This document shows, one piece after another, positions 20,647-36,400 of a stretch of DNA of 64,000 nt. The position numbers and the translations under genes are program-made. The notes under the pieces were generated by a model that made no database searches, was not told the DNA's origin, and worked only from the letters and a program-made list of their open reading frames with translations. This stretch comes from Aristolochia californica. Its lineage: Eukaryota > Streptophyta > Magnoliopsida > Piperales > Aristolochiaceae. Every line of letters begins with the position of its first letter. Within the stretch, counting starts at the first letter, position 1. Where the stretch lies: the NCBI GenBank assembly GCA_029961685.1, contig JARWKL010000010.1, positions 15,397,931 through 15,461,930 of the forward strand, given 5' to 3'.

Positions 20647-23600
20647 GCCCATTTACAAAAAGTTGACCTAACGATCATCGATGATTGTAAAGTGATTTAT
20701 TGTGTGTAACTAGCTATATTTTTAAACCGAATGAGTTATGGATTGGGAGTGAAAACTTAGTTAAAAATCCCCCGCCTCCCCCTTTTCCCTACAATTGCTA
20801 AACCTAATAAATAAAAACTAAAAAGAGTTTACAATCCCTAAAAATTACAGAAATTTTTTTGAATTATAATTCTCTACATTTTTTCATGATGCATTTCCAT
20901 TTTAGATGTGTACTTTTTTTTCTTAAATCAAAACTTGAGTTTTCACTTTCCCTTCATCGAGTAAACAAAAAACAAAAATAGAGATAAAAGGCAAATAGAT
21001 CACAACAAAATGAAAATTTTAGATTTTGTGTATGGAAAAAATTATAAGCAATAAAAAATGTAAGTAAAGAAAATTTATTCACACACCACAAATGAACATA
21101 AAAGTTTTGTAATCCATGTTTGGGAAATTCCACTAGTTCAACCCTTATAGCTTGGAATTTTATAAGAAATAGAATTTTCTACACAAGTTGTAAAAAATGG
21201 ATGTGCATGCTTGAAACATGTTCAAGATGCAAATGACCTACGGATCAAAACCTTTTAAAGAGAATAACATTAAATTCTCAAGTGAACGTACGATGGGATA
21301 TTTACCCGAGTCAAACAAGCCATTATTTTTCCCATTTACAAAAAGCTAACCTAACGATCATAGATGATTGTAAAGTGATTTATCATGGGTGACGTGCTAT
21401 TTTTTTTAAGGAATGATATATGGATAGGGAGTCAACACTCAGTTAAAAATCCCCCACCTCCTCCTTTTCCCAACGATAGCAAAACCAGTTAAATAAAAAC
21501 TAAAAAAAGTTTACAATCCCTAAAAATTACAGACACTTTTTGGAATTATCACTCTCTACATTTGTGCATTGTGAATTTCAATTTTAGATGAGTACTTTTT
21601 TTTTTAAAATCAAAACTTGAGTTTTCACTTTCCCTTCATCTCGTAAAAAAAAAAGAGATAAAAGGCAAATAGATCACTACAAAATGAAAATTTTAGAATT
21701 TATGTACGTAAAAAATTTAAAGCAATAAGTAAAGAAAATTTATTCACACACCACAAATGAACACTAAAGTTTTATTATCCATGTTTTGGAAATTCCAGTA
21801 GTTCAACCCTTATAGCTTGGAATTTTATTAGAAAGATATTTTTCTACTCCAGTTTTAAAAAATGGATATGCATGTTTGAAACATGTTCAAGATGCAAATG
21901 ACCTATGGATCCAAACCATTTAAAGAGAATACCATTAAATTCTCAAGTGAACGTACGGTGGGATATTTACCTGAGTCAAACAAGCTATTATTTTGCCTAT
22001 TTACAAAAAGCAGACCTAACAATCATAGATGATTGTAAAGTGATCTATCATGGGTGACGGCCTTTATTTTTGTAAGGAAATACTTATGCAATGAGAGTCA
22101 ACACTCAATTAAAAATCCCCCACCTCCCCCTTTTCTCGTTGATAGCTAAACCTAATATATAAAAACTAAAAAGAGTTTACAATCCCTAAAAATTACAGAC
22201 ACTTTTTGGAATTATCACTCTCTACATTAGTACATTGTGCATTTCCATTTTAGATGTGTACTTTTTTTTTTACATCAATACTTGAGTTTTTAGTTTCCCT
22301 TCATCTCGTAAACAATAAAAAATGAAAATTTTATAGTTTATATATGGAAAAAATTTTAAGCAATAGCAAATGTAAGTAAAGAAAATTTATTCACACACGA
22401 CAAATGAACACAAAAGTTTTGTTATTGATGTTAGGGAAATTCCACTAGTTCAACCCTTATAGCATGGAATTTTATAAGAAAGAGATTTTTCTACACAAGT
22501 TTTAAAAAGTGAATATTCATGCTTGAAATATCTTAAATATTCAAATGACCTATGGATCCAAACTTTTTAAAGAGAATAACATTAATTTCTCAAGTGAACG
22601 TACAGTGGGATATTTACCCGAGTCAAACAAGCCATTAATTTTTGCGTTTACAAAAAGCTGACCTAACGATCATTGATGATTGAAAAGTGATTTATCTTTT
22701 CTAACCGCCTATATTTTTTTGAGGAATGACTTATGGATTGGGAGTCAACATTCAGTTAAAAATCCCACACCTCTCCTTTTTCCTGACGATAGCAAAACCT
22801 GATATATAAAAAACTTAAAAGAGTTTACAATCCCTAAAAATTATAGATACTTTTTGGAATTATCACTCTCTACATTTTTGCATTGTGCATTTCAATTTTA
22901 GATGTGTACTTTTTTTTAAAATCAAAACTTGAGTTTTCACTTTCCCTTCATCTCGTAAACCAAAAAAAAAAGATAAAAGACAAAGAGATCACTCCAAAAT
23001 GAAAAGTTTAGAGTTTACGTATGGAAAAAATTTAAAGCAATAACTAATGTAAGTAAAGAAAATTTATTCACACACCACAAATGAACACTAATGTTTTAAT
23101 ATCCATGTTTTGGAAATTCCACAAGTTCAACCCATATAGCTTGGAATTTTATAAGATAGAGATTATTCTACACAAGTTTTAAAAAATGGATATGCATGCT
23201 TGAAACATGTTCAAGATGACAATGACCCATGGATCCAAACCTTTTAAAGAGAATACCATTAAATTCTAAAGTGAACGTACGGTGGGATATTTACCCGAGT
23301 CAAACAAGCCATTATTTTGCCCGTTTACAAAAACAGACCTAACGATCATAGATGATTGTCAAAAGATTTATCCCGGGTGACGAGCTTTATTTTTTTAAGG
23401 AAAGTCATGTGCATTGGGAGTCAACACTCAGTTAAAAATCCCCCACCTCCCCCTTTTCCCGACGATTACTAAACCTGAGATATAAAAACTAAAAAGAGTT
23501 AACAATCTCTAAAAATTATAAACACTTTTTGGAGCTATCACAATCTACATTTGTGCATTGTGTATTTCCATTTTAGATGTGTATTTTTTTTTAAAAATCA

Positions 23601-26600
23601 AAACTTGAGTTTTCACTTTCCCTTCATCTCGTAAAAAAAAAAAAGAGAAAAAAGGCAAATAGATCACTACAAAATGAAAATTTTAGAGTTTATGTTAGGA
23701 AAAAAATGTAAGTAAATAAAATTTATTCACACACCACAAATGAACACAAAAGTTTTGTTATCCATGTTTGGGAAAATCCACTAGTTCAACCCTTGGAGCT
23801 TAGAATTTTATAAGAAAGAGATTTTTCTACACAAGTTTTAAAAAAATGATATGCATGCTTGAAACATGTTCAAGAGGCAAATGACCTATGGATCCAAACC
23901 TTTTAAAGAGAATAACATTAAATTCTCAAGTGAACGTAGGGTGGGATATTTACCTGAGTCAAACAAGCCATTATTCTGCCCGTTTACAACAAGCAGACCT
24001 AACTATCATTGATGATTGTAAGGTGATTTATCATGCGTAACGAGCTATACTTTTGTAAGGAATGACTTATGGATTGGGAGTCAACATTCAATTAAAAACC
24101 CCCCACCTCTTCCTTTTTCCAATGATTCCAAAACCTGATAAGTAAAAACTAAAAAGAGTTTACAATCCCTAAAAATTATAGACACTTTTTGGAATTATCA
24201 CACTCTACATTTGTGCATTGTGCATTTCCATTTAGACGTGTACTTTTTCTTTTAAATCAAAACTTGAGTTTCCACTTTCCCTTTATCTCATAAACAAAAA
24301 AAAAGAGATAAAAGGCAAATAGATCACAACAAAAGGAAAATTTTTGAGTTTATCTATGGAAAAAATTTAAAGCAATAACAAATGTAAGTAAATAAAATTT
24401 ATTCACACACCACAAATCAACACAAAAATTTTGTTATCCATGTTTGGGAAATTCCACTAGTGCAAACCCTATAGCTTGGAATTTTATAAGAAAGAGATTT
24501 TTCTACACAAGTTTGACAAAATGGATATGCATGCTTGAAACATGTTCAAGATGCAAATGACCTATGGATCCAAACCTTTTAAAGCGAATAACATTAAATT
24601 CTCAAGTGAACGTACGGTGGGATATTTACCCGAGTCAAACAAGCCATTATTTTTCCCGTTTACATAAAGCAGACCTAACGATCATAGACGATTGTAAAGT
24701 GATTTAACATGCGAAACAGACTATATTTTTGTAAGGAATGACCTATGGATTGGGACTCAACACTCAGTTAAAAATCCCTCACCTCCCCCTTTTCCTGACG
24801 CTAGCATAACCCGATATATAAAAACTAAAAAGAGTTTACAATCTCTTTAAATTACAAACAGTTTTTGGAATTATCACTTTGTACATTTGTGCATTGTGCA
24901 TTTCCATTTTAGATGTGCACTTTTTTTTTAAATCAAAACTTGAGTTTTCATTTTCCCATCATCTTCTAAACAAAAAAAACAAATAAAGGGCAATTACAAC
25001 AAATTGAAAATTTTAGAGTTTATGTATGGAAAAAAATTAAAGCAATCACAAATATAAGTAAAGAAAATTTATCACACACCTCAAATCAACACAAAAGTTT
25101 TGTTATCCATGTTCCACTAGTTAAACCCTTAGAGCTTTGAATTTTATAAGAAAGAGATTTTTCTACGCAAGTTTTAAAAAATGGATATGCATGCTTGAAA
25201 CATCTTGAAGTTGCAAATGACCTATGGATCCAAACCTTTTAAAGAGAATAACATTAAATTCTCAAGTGAACGTACGGTGGCATATTTACCCAATCAAACA
25301 AGCCATTATTTTGCCCATTTACAAAAAGCAGACCTAAAGATCATAGAGGATTGTAAATTGATTTATCTTGAGTGACGGCCTTTTTTTTTGTGAGTCAACA
25401 CTCAGTTAGAAATCCCCCACCTCCTCCTTTTCCCGACGATAGAAAAACCTAATATATAAAAACTACAAAGAGTTTACAATCCCTAAAAATTACAGACACA
25501 TTTTGGAATTATCACTCTCGACATGAGTTTTCACTTTCCCTTCATCTCGTAAACGAAAAAAAAGAGATAAAAGGCAAATATATCACTACAAAATTAAAAT
25601 TTTAGAGTTTATGTATGCAAAAAATTTGAAGCAATAATAAATGTAAGTAAAGAAAATTTATTGACACATCACAAATGAACACTAATGTTTTATTATCCAT
25701 GTTTTGGAAATTCCTCTAGTTCAACCCTTATATCTAGGAATTTTATATGAAAGAGATTTTTCTACACAAGTTTTAAAAAATGGATATGCAAGCTTGAAAC
25801 ATGTTCAAGATGCAAATGACCTATGGATCGAAACCTTTTAAACAGAATACCATTAAATTACCAAGTCAACATACATTGGGATATTTACCCGAGTCAAACA
25901 AGCCATTATTTTGTTTGTTTACAAAAAGAAGACCTAACGATCATAGATGATTATAAAGTGATTTTTCATGGGTGATGACCTTTAATTTTGTAAGGAAAGT
26001 CTTATGGAATAAGAATCAACACTCAATTAAAAATCCCCCACCTCCCCCTTTTCCTGACGATAGATAAACCAGTTATATAAAAACTGAAAAGAGTTTACAA
26101 TCCCTAAAAATTACTGACACTTTTCGAATTATCACTCGCCAGATTAGTGAATTTTGCATTTCCATTTTAGATGTGTACTTTTCTTTAAAAATCAAAACTT
26201 GAGTTTTCACTTTCCCTTCATCTTGTAATTAAAAAAAAAAAAGAGAAAAAAGGCAAATACTAAAAAACCAAATTTAAGAGTTTTTGAATGGAAAAAATAT
26301 TAAGCAATAACAAATGTAAGCAAAGAAAATTTATTCTCACACCACAAATGAACACAAAAGTTTTGTTATCAATGTTTGGGAAATTCCATTAGTTGAACCC
26401 TTATAGCATGGAATTTTTCTACACAAGTTTTAAAAAGTCGTTATGCATGCTTAAAACATGTTATAGATGCAAATGAACTATGGATCCAAAATTTTTAAAG
26501 AGAATAACATTACATTCTCAAGTGAACGTACGGCGGGATATTTACTCGAGTCAAACAAGCCATTATTTTTCCCGTTTACAAAAAGCTGACCTAACAATCA

Positions 26601-29600
26601 CAGATGATTGTAAAGTGATTTATCATGCGTAATGGGCTTTATTTTTGTAAGGAATAACTTATGGATTGGGAGTCAACTTTCAAATAAAAATCCCCCACCT
26701 CCCCCTTTTCCCAATGATTGAAAAACCTGATATATAAAAATTAAAAAGTGTTTACAATCTCTAAAAATTACAGACACTTTTATGATATATCACACTCTAA
26801 ATTTGTGCATTGTGCATTTCCTTTTTAGATGTGTACTTTTTTTAAAATCAAAACTTGAGTTTTCACTTTCCCTTTATCTCGTAAACAAAAAACAAAGAGA
26901 TTAAGAGCAAATAGATCACAACAAAATTAAAATTTTAGAGTTTATGTATGGAAAAAATTTAAAGCAATAACAAATGTAAGTAATGAAATTTTATTCACAC
27001 ACCACAAATGAACACAAAAGTTTTGTTATCCATGTTTGCGAAATTCCACTAGTTTAACCCTAATAGCTTGGAATTTTATAAGAAATAGATCTTTCTACAC
27101 ATGTTTTAAAAAATTGATATGAATGTTTGAAACATGTTAAAGATGAAAATGACCTATGGATCCAATCCATTTAAAGAGAATAACATTAAATTCTCAAGTG
27201 AACGTACGGTGGGATATTTACCCGAGTCAAACAAGCCATTATTTTGCCCATTTACATAAAGCAGACCTAACAATCATAGACGATTCTAAAGTGATTTAAC
27301 ATGCGAAATGGACTATATTTTTGTAAGGAATGACTTATGGATTGGGAGTCAACACTCAGTTAAAAATCCCCCACCTCCCCTTTTTCCTGACGATAGCAAA
27401 ACCCGATATATAAAAACTAAAAAGAGTTTACAATCCCTAAAAATTACATAGTTTTTGGGATTATCACTCTCTACATTTGTGCATTGTGCATTTCCAATTT
27501 GGATGTGTACTTTTTTTTAAAAATCAAAACTTGAGTTTTCACTATCCCTTCATCTCATAAACAAAAAAAAAAAGAGATAAAAGGCAAATAGATCACAACA
27601 AAATGAAAATTTTTGATTTTATGTATGGAAAAAATTTAAATAAATAACAAATGTAAGTAAAGAAAATTTATTCACACACGACAACTGAACACAAAAGTTT
27701 TGTTATCCATGTTTGGGAAATTCCAGTAGTTCAACCGTTATAGCCTGGAATTTTATAAGAAAGAGCTTTTTTTGCACAAGTTTTAAAAAATGGATATGCA
27801 TGCTTGAAACTGGTTCAAGTTGCAACTGACCTATGCATCCAAACCTTTTGAAGAGAATAACATTAAATTCTCAAGTGAATGTACGGTGGTACATTTACCC
27901 GAGTCAAACAAGCCATTATTTTACCCGTTTGAAAAATGAAGACCTAACAAATCATAGATGATTGTAAAGTGATTTATCTTGCGTAATGGGCTATATTTTT
28001 TGTAAGGAATGACTTATGGATTTGGAGTCAACACTCAGTTAAAAATCCCCTACCTCCCCCTTTTCCCAACGATAGCAAAACCTAATATATATAAACTAAA
28101 AAGAGTTTACAATCCATAAAAATTACAGAATTTTTTTTGAATTATCAGTCTCTACATTTGTGCGTTGTGCATTTCCATTTTAGATGTGTACATTTTTTTA
28201 AAATCAAAACTTGAGTTTTCACTTTCCCTTCATCTCATAAACAAAAAAAAAGAGATAAAAAGAAAATAGATCATTACAAAATATAAATTTTAGAGTTCAT
28301 GTATGGAAAAAAATTTAAAGCTATAAGTAAAAAAAAAATTTCACACAGCTCAAATCAACACAAAAGTTTTGTTATCCATATTTGGGAAATTCCACTAGTT
28401 CAACCCTTATAGCTAGGAATTTTATATGAAAGTGATTTTTCTACACAAGTTTTAAAAAATGGATATGCATGCTTGAAACATGTTCAAGATGCAAATGACC
28501 TACTGATCCAAACCTTTTAAAGAGACTACCATTAAATTCTCAAGTGAACGTGCGGTGGGATATTTACCCGAGTCAAACAACCTATTATTTTGCCCATTTA
28601 TAAAAAGCAGACCTAACGATCATAGACGAATGTAAAGTGATTTAACATGCGAAATGGACTATATTTTTTTAAGGAATGACTTATTGATTGGGAGTCAACA
28701 TTCGGTTAAAAATCTCCCACCTCCCCTTTTCCCAATGATAGCAAAACCTGATATATAAAAACTAAAAAGTGTTTAGAATTTCTAAAATTTACGTACACTT
28801 TTTTGGAGCCATCACACTCTAAATTTGTGCATTGTGCATTTCCATTTTATATGTGTGCTTTTTTTTAAATCAAAACTTGAGTTTTCACTTTCCCTATATC
28901 TCGTAAGCAAAAAAAAAAAAAAAAAAAAAGATACAGAGCAAATAGATCACAACAAAATGAAACTTTTAGAGTGTATGTATGGAAAAAATTTAAAGCAATA
29001 ACAAATGTAAGTAAAGAAAATATTTTAGCGCACCACAAATGAACACAAAGGTTTTGTTATCCATGTTTGGGAAATTCCACTAGTTCAACCCTTAGAGCTT
29101 GGAATTTTATAAGAAAGAGATTTTTCTACAGAAGTTTTAAAAAATGGATATACATGCTTGAAACATGTTCAAGATGAAAATGACCTATGGATCCAAACCT
29201 TTTGAAGAGAATAACATTAAATTCTCAAGTGAACATACGGTGGAATATTTACACGAGACAAACAAGCAATTATTTTTCTCGTTTACATAAAGTAGACCTA
29301 ACGATCATAGATGATTGTAAAGTGATTTATCATGCAAAATGGGCTATATTTTTGTAAGGAATGACTTATGGATTGGGAGTCTACACTCAAGAAAAAATCC
29401 CCCACCTCCCCCTTTTCCTAAAGATGGCAAAACTTGACATATAAAAACTAAAAACAGTTTACAATCCCTAAAAATTACAGGCAATTTTTGGAATTATCAC
29501 TCTCTACATTTGTGCATTGTGCATTTCCATTTTAGATGTGTACTTTTTTTAAAAATCAAAACTTGAATTTTCACTTTCCCTTCATCTAGTAACAAAAAAA

Positions 29601-32600
29601 AAGAGATAAAAGGCAAATAGATCACAACAAAATGAAAATTTTAGAGTTTATGTATGGAAAAAATTTAAAGCAATAACTAATGTAAGTAAAGAACCTTTAT
29701 TCACACACCACAAATGAACACAAAAGATTTGTTATCCATGTTTGGGAAATTCCACTAGTTCAACCCTTATAGCTTTGAATTTTATATGAAAGAGATTTTT
29801 CTACACAAGTTTTAAAAAATGGATATGCATGATTGAAACATGTTCAAGATGCGAATGACCTATGGATCCAAACCTTTTAAAGATGAATTCTCAAGTGAAC
29901 GTACGGTGGGATATTTACCTGAGTCAAACAAGCCATTATTTTTCCCATTTACAAAAAAGTTGACCTAACGATCATAGATGATTGTAAAGTGATTTATCAT
30001 GCGTAACGGGCTATATTTTTTTAAGGAATGACATATGGATTTGGAGTCAACACTCAGTTAAAAATCGCCAACCACCCTCTTTTTCCCAGCGATAGTAAAA
30101 CCTGATATATAAAAACTAAAAAGATTTTACAATCTCTAAAAATTACAGACACATTTTGGAATTATCACTCTCTACATTTGTGCATTGTGCATTTCCATTT
30201 TAGAAAAATAGAAATGCATGCTTGAAACATGTTCAATTTGCAAATGACCCATGCATCCAAACTTTTAAAGAGAATAACATTAAATTCTCAACTGAACGTA
30301 CGGTGGGATATTTACCCGAGTCAAACAAGCCATTATTTTGCCCGTTCACATATAGAAGGCCTAACGATCATAGATGATTGTAAAGTGATTTATCATGCGA
30401 AGTGAGCTATATTTTATAAGGAATGACTTATGGATTGGGACTCAACACTCAGTTAAAAATCCCCCACCTCCCCCTTTTCCAGACGATTGCAAAACCTGAT
30501 TTATTAAAACAAAAAAGAGTTTAGAATCCCTAAAAATTACAGACACTTGTTGGAATTATTAGTCTCTACATTTGTACATTGTACCTTTGCATTTTAGATG
30601 TGTACTTTTTTTAAAAAATAAAAACTTGAGTTTTCACTTTCCCTTCATCTCGTAAACAAGAAAAAAAGATAAAAGGCAAATAGATCACAACAAAATGAAA
30701 ATTTTAGAGTTTATGTATGGAAAAAATTTTAAGCAATAACAAATTTAAGTAAAGAAAATTTATTCACACGCCACAAATAAACACAAAAGTTTTTATTTCA
30801 ATGTTTGGGAAATTCCACTAGTTCAACCCTTATTGCTTGGTATTTTATAAGAAAGAGATTTTTCTACACAATTTTTAAAATATTGATATGCATGCTTGAA
30901 ACTTGTTCAAGATACAAAAGACGTATGGATCCAACCCTTTTAAAGAGAATTCCATTAAATTCTCAAGTAAACGTATGGTGGAATATTTACCCGAGCCAAA
31001 CAAACCATTATTTTGCCCGTTTACAAAAAGCAGACCAAACGATCATAGACGATTGTAAAGTGATTTAACATGCGAAACGGACTATATTTTTTTAAGGAAT
31101 GACTTATGGATTGGGAGTCAACACTCAGTTAAAAATCCCTCACCTCCCTGTTTTCCTGACGATAGCAAAACCCTATATATAAAAACTAAAGAGAGTTTAC
31201 AATCCCCTTAAATTACAGACAATTTTTGGAATTATTACAATGTACATTTGTGCATTGTGCATTTCCATTTTAGATGTGCACTTTTTTTTTTAAATCAAAA
31301 CTAGAGTTTTCACTTTCCCATCATCTTGTAAACAAAAAAAAAAAGAGATAAGGGGCAAATAGATTACAACAAAATGAAAATTTTAGAGTTTATGTAAGGT
31401 AAAAATTTAAAGCAATAATAAATATAAGTAAAGAAAATTTATTTGCACACCACAAATGAACACAAAAGTTTTGTTATCCATGTTTGGCAAATTCCACATG
31501 TTCAACCCTTATAGCTTGGAATTTTATAAGAAAGAGATTTTTCTACACAAGTTTTAAAAAACGGACATGCATGCTTGAAACATGTTCAAGATGCAAATGA
31601 CCTATGGATCCAATCCTTTTAAAGAGAATAACATTAAATTCTCAAGTTAATGCACAGTGGGATATTTACCCTAGTCAAATAAGCCATTATTTTGCCCGTT
31701 TACAAAAAGGAGACCTAACAATTATGGAATATTGTAAACTGATTTATCATGCGTAACTGGCTATATTTTTGTTAGGAATAAGTTATGGATTGGGAGTCAA
31801 CACTCAGTTAAAAATCTCCCACAACATGATATATATAATCTAAAAAGAGTTTACAATATCTAAAAACTAAAGAAAATTTTTGGAATTATCACTCTGTACA
31901 TTTGTGCATTGTGCATTTCCATTTTAGATGTGAACTTTTTTTTTTTAAATCAAAACTTGAGTTTTCACTTTCCCTTTATCTCGTAAACAAAAAAAAAAGA
32001 GATAAAAGGCAAATAGATCACTACAAAATGAAAATTTTAGAGTTTATGTATGGAAAAAAGTTAAAGCAATCACAAATATAAGTAAAGAAAATTTATTCAG
32101 ACACCTCAAATCAACACAAAAGTTTTGTTATCCATGTTTGGGAAATTCCACTAGTTCAACCCCTATAGCTTGGAATTTTATAAGAAAGAGATTTTTCTAC
32201 ACAAGTTTTAAAAAATGGATATGCATGCTTGAAACATGTTCAAGATGCAAATGACCTATGGATCCGAACCATTTAAAGATAATAACATTAAATTCTCAAG
32301 TGAACGTACGGTGGGATATTTACCCGAGTCAAACAAACCATTACTTTGCCCATTTCTAAAAAGCAAACCTAATGATCATAGATGACTGTAAAGTGATTTA
32401 TCATCGGTGACGGCCTTTAGTTTTTTAAGGAAAGACTTATGGATGGGGAGTCAACACTCAGTTAGAAATCCCCCACCTCCTCCTTTTCCTGACGATAGCT
32501 AAACCTAATAAATAAAAACTAAAAAAGTTTACAATCCCTAAAAATTATGGACACTTTTTCGAATTATCATTCTTTACATTAGTGCATTTTGCATTTCCAT

Positions 32601-33440
32601 TTTAGATGTGTACTATTTTTTTAAATCAAAACTTGAGTTTTCACTTTCCCTTCATCTCGTAAACAAAAAAAAAAAAAAAGAGATAAAAGGCAAATAGATC
32701 ACTACAAAATGAAAATTTTAGAGTTTATGTATGGAAAAAATTTAAAGAAATCAGAAATTTAATAAATAAAATTTATTAAGACACCTCAAATCAACACAAA
32801 ATTTTTGTTATCCATGTTATGGACATTCCACTAGTTCAACCCTTAGAGCTTGGAATTTTATAAGAAAGAGATTTTTCTACAAAAGTTTTTAAAAATGGAT
32901 ATGCATGCTTGAAACATGATCAAGATGAATATGACCTATGGATCCAATCCTTTTAAAGAGAATAACATTAAATTCTCAAGTGAACGTACGGTGGGATATT
33001 TACCCGAGTCAAACAATCCATTATTTTGCCGGCTTACAAAAAGCAGACCTAACTATCATTGATGATTGGAAAGTGATTTATCATGCGTATTGGGCTATAT
33101 TTTTGTAAGGAATGACTTATGGATTTGGAGTCAACACTCAGTTAAAAATCTCCCACCTCCCCCTTTTCCCAACTATAGCAAAACCTGATATATAAAAACT
33201 TAAAAGAGTTTACAATCCCTAAAAATTATAGACACTTTTTGGAATTATCACTCTCTACATTTGTGCATTGTGCATTTCAATTTTGGTTGTGTACTTTTAT
33301 TTTTAAAATAAAAACTTGACTTTTCACTTTCCCTTCATCTCGTAAACAAAAAAAAAGAGATAAATGGCAAATATATCACTACAAAATTAAAATTTTAGAG
33401 TTTATGTATGCAAAAAATTTAAAGCAATAACTAGTTTAAA
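20647..33440. repeat. Satellite array, irregular block (~19 monomers)
   Basis: Same satellite, orientation and phase as the left block; the first bases complete the monomer interrupted at 12978. Monomer types are mixed without a clear higher order. For example, the variant with CATAGACGA and ATTTAACATGCGAAA appears near 24690, 27280, 28620 and 31050. Several copies are shortened: about 75 bp lost near 25521, about 280 bp lost at 30203 (landmarks 30043 and 30439 only 396 bp apart), and smaller losses at 22310, 25390, 26410, 29883 and 31820. An A-run of 21 lies at 28909-28929. No gene is seen. Confidence 0.93.
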
Positions 33441-36400
33441 ATTTTTCTACACAAGTTTTAAAAAAAATATAAAAAAAATATAAAAAATAGATATACATGC
33501 TTGAAACAAGTTAAAGATGCAATTGACCTATGGATCCAAACCTTTTTAAGAAAGTAGTATTAAATTCTCAAGTGAACGTGCGGTGGGATATTTACCCGAC
33601 TCAAACAAGCCATTCTTTTGCCCGTACACAAAAAGCTGGCCTAATGATCTTTGATGACTGTAAAGTGATTTATCATGAGTAACAGGCTATATTTTTGTAA
33701 GGAATGACTTATGGATCGGGTGTCAACACTCAATTAAAAATCCCCCACCTCCCCTTTTTGACAACGAGTGCAAAACCTGATATATAAAAACTAAAAAGAG
33801 TTTACAATCCCTAAAAATTACTGACACTGTTTGGAATTATCACTCTCTACATTTGTGCATTGTGCATTTCCATTTTAGATGTGTACTATTTTTTCTTAAA
33901 TCAAAACTTGAGTTTTCAGTTTTCCTTCATCTCGTCAACAAGAAAAAAGAGATCAAAGGCAAATAGATCAGAACAAAAAGAAAATTTTAGAGTTTATGTA
34001 TGGAAAAAATTTAAAGCTATAACAAATGTACGTAAAGAAAATTTATTCGCACACCACAAATGAACACAAAATGTTGGTTAACCAAGTTTTGGAAATTTCA
34101 CTAGTTCAATCCAATTAGATTGGAATTTTGTTAGAAAGAGATTTTTCTACACATGTTTTAAAAAATTGATATGCATGTTTGAAACATGTTAAGGATGCAA
34201 ATGACCTATGGATCCAAACCTTTTAAAGAGAATAACATTAAATTCTCAAGTGAACGTGCGTTGGGATATTTACCCAAGTCAAACAAGCCATTATTATGCC
34301 CATTTTCAAAAAGCTGATCAAACGATCATTAATGATTGTAAAGTGATTTATCACGCGTAATGGTCTATATTTTTATAAAGAATGACTTATGGATTGGGAG
34401 TCAATACTCAGTTAAAAATCCCCGGCGAACCCCTTTTCCCTACGATTGCTTAACCTAATAAATAAAAACTAAAAAGAGTTTACAATCCCAAAAAATTACA
34501 GAAACTTTTCTGAATTATCATTCTCTACATTTTCGCATAATGCATTTCCATTTTAGATGTGTACTTTTTTTTCTTAAATCAAAACTTGAGTTTTCACTTT
34601 CCCTTCTTCTCGTATAAAAAAAAAAAAAGAGATTTTTCTACACAAGTTTTAAAAAATGGATATGCATGCTTGAAACATGTTCTAGATGCAAATGACCAAT
34701 GGATCCAAGCCTTTTAAAGAAAATAACATTAAATTCTCAAGTGAACGTACGAGGGGATATTTACCCGAGTCAAACAAGCAATTATTTTGCCCGTTTAGAA
34801 TAACCAGACCTAACGATCATAGATGATTGTGAAGTGATTTATCATGCGTAACGGGTCATATTTTTGTAAGGAATAACTTATGGATTGGGAGTCAACACTC
34901 AGTTAAAAATCCCCTACCTCCCCCTTTTCCCGACGATAGCAAAAACTTGATACATAAAATTTAAAAAGAGTTAACAATCCCTCAAAATTACCAAAAAATT
35001 TTGGAATTATCACTCTCTACATTTTTTCATTACGCATTTCCATTTTAGATGTGTCCTTTTTAAAAAAAAATCAAAACTTGAGTTTTCACTTTCCGTTCAA
35101 CTCGTAAAGAAAAAAAAAGAGATAAAAGGCAAATTGATTACAACAAAAAGAAAATTTTAGAGTTTATGTATGGAAAAAAATTAAAGCAATAAAAAATGTA
35201 AGTGAAGAAAATTTATTCACACACCACAAATGAACACAAAGGTTTTGTTATCCATGTTTGGGAAATTCCAATAGTTCAACCCTTATAGTATGGAATTTTA
35301 TAAGAAAGTAGTTTTTCTACACTAGTATTAAAAAATAGATGTGCATGCTTGAAACATGTTAAAGATGCAAATAACCTATGGATCTAAACCTTTTAAAGAG
35401 AATAACATTAAATTCTCAATTGAACGTACGATGGGATATTTACCCGAGTCAAAAGAGCAATTATTTTTCCCGTTTACAAAAAGTTGACTTAACGATCATA
35501 GATGATTGTAAAGTGATTTATCTTCCATAACAGTCTATATTTTTTTAAGGAATGACTTATGGATTGGTAGTCAACACTCAGTTAAAAATCCCCCACCTCC
35601 CCCTTTTCCCAATGGTAGCAAAACTTGATATTTCCTAAAAGTTACAAACACTTTTTGGAATTGTCACACTCTACATTTGTGCGTTGTGCATTTCCATTTT
35701 AGAGGTGTACTTTTTTTTAATCAAAACTTGAGTTTTCACTTTCCCTTTACTCGTGAACAAAAAAAAGAGATAAAAGACAAATAGATCACAACAAAAAGAA
35801 AATTTTAGAGTTTAAGTGCGGAAAAAAATTTAAAGCTTTAACAGATGTAAGTAAAAAAAATTTATTCACACACCACAAATGAACACAAAAGTTTTGTTAT
35901 CCAAGTTTTGGAAATTCCACAAGTTCAACCCTAATAGCTTGGAATTTTATAAGAAAGAGATTTTTATACACATGTTTTAAAAAATTAATATTCATGTTTG
36001 AAATTTGTTAAATATGAAAATGACCTATGGATCCAAACCCTTTAAAGAGAATAATATTAAATTCTGAAGTGAATGTGTGGTGGGATATTTACACGAGTCA
36101 AACAAGCCAATATTTGGCTATTTTTAAAATGCTGACCTAACGATCTTTGATGATTGTAAAGTGTGATATCATGCATAACGGGCTATATTTTTATAAAGAA
36201 TGACTTATGGATTGGGAGTCAATATTCTCTTAAAAATCCCCCGCTTCCCCCTTTTTCCTTCGATTGCTAAACCTAATAAATAAAAACTAAAAAGAGTTTA
36301 CAATCCCTTAAATTTACAGAAAATTGTTTGAATTATCATTCTCTACATTATTTCATATTGCATTTCCATTTTCGATGTGTACTTTTTTTTCTCAAATCAA

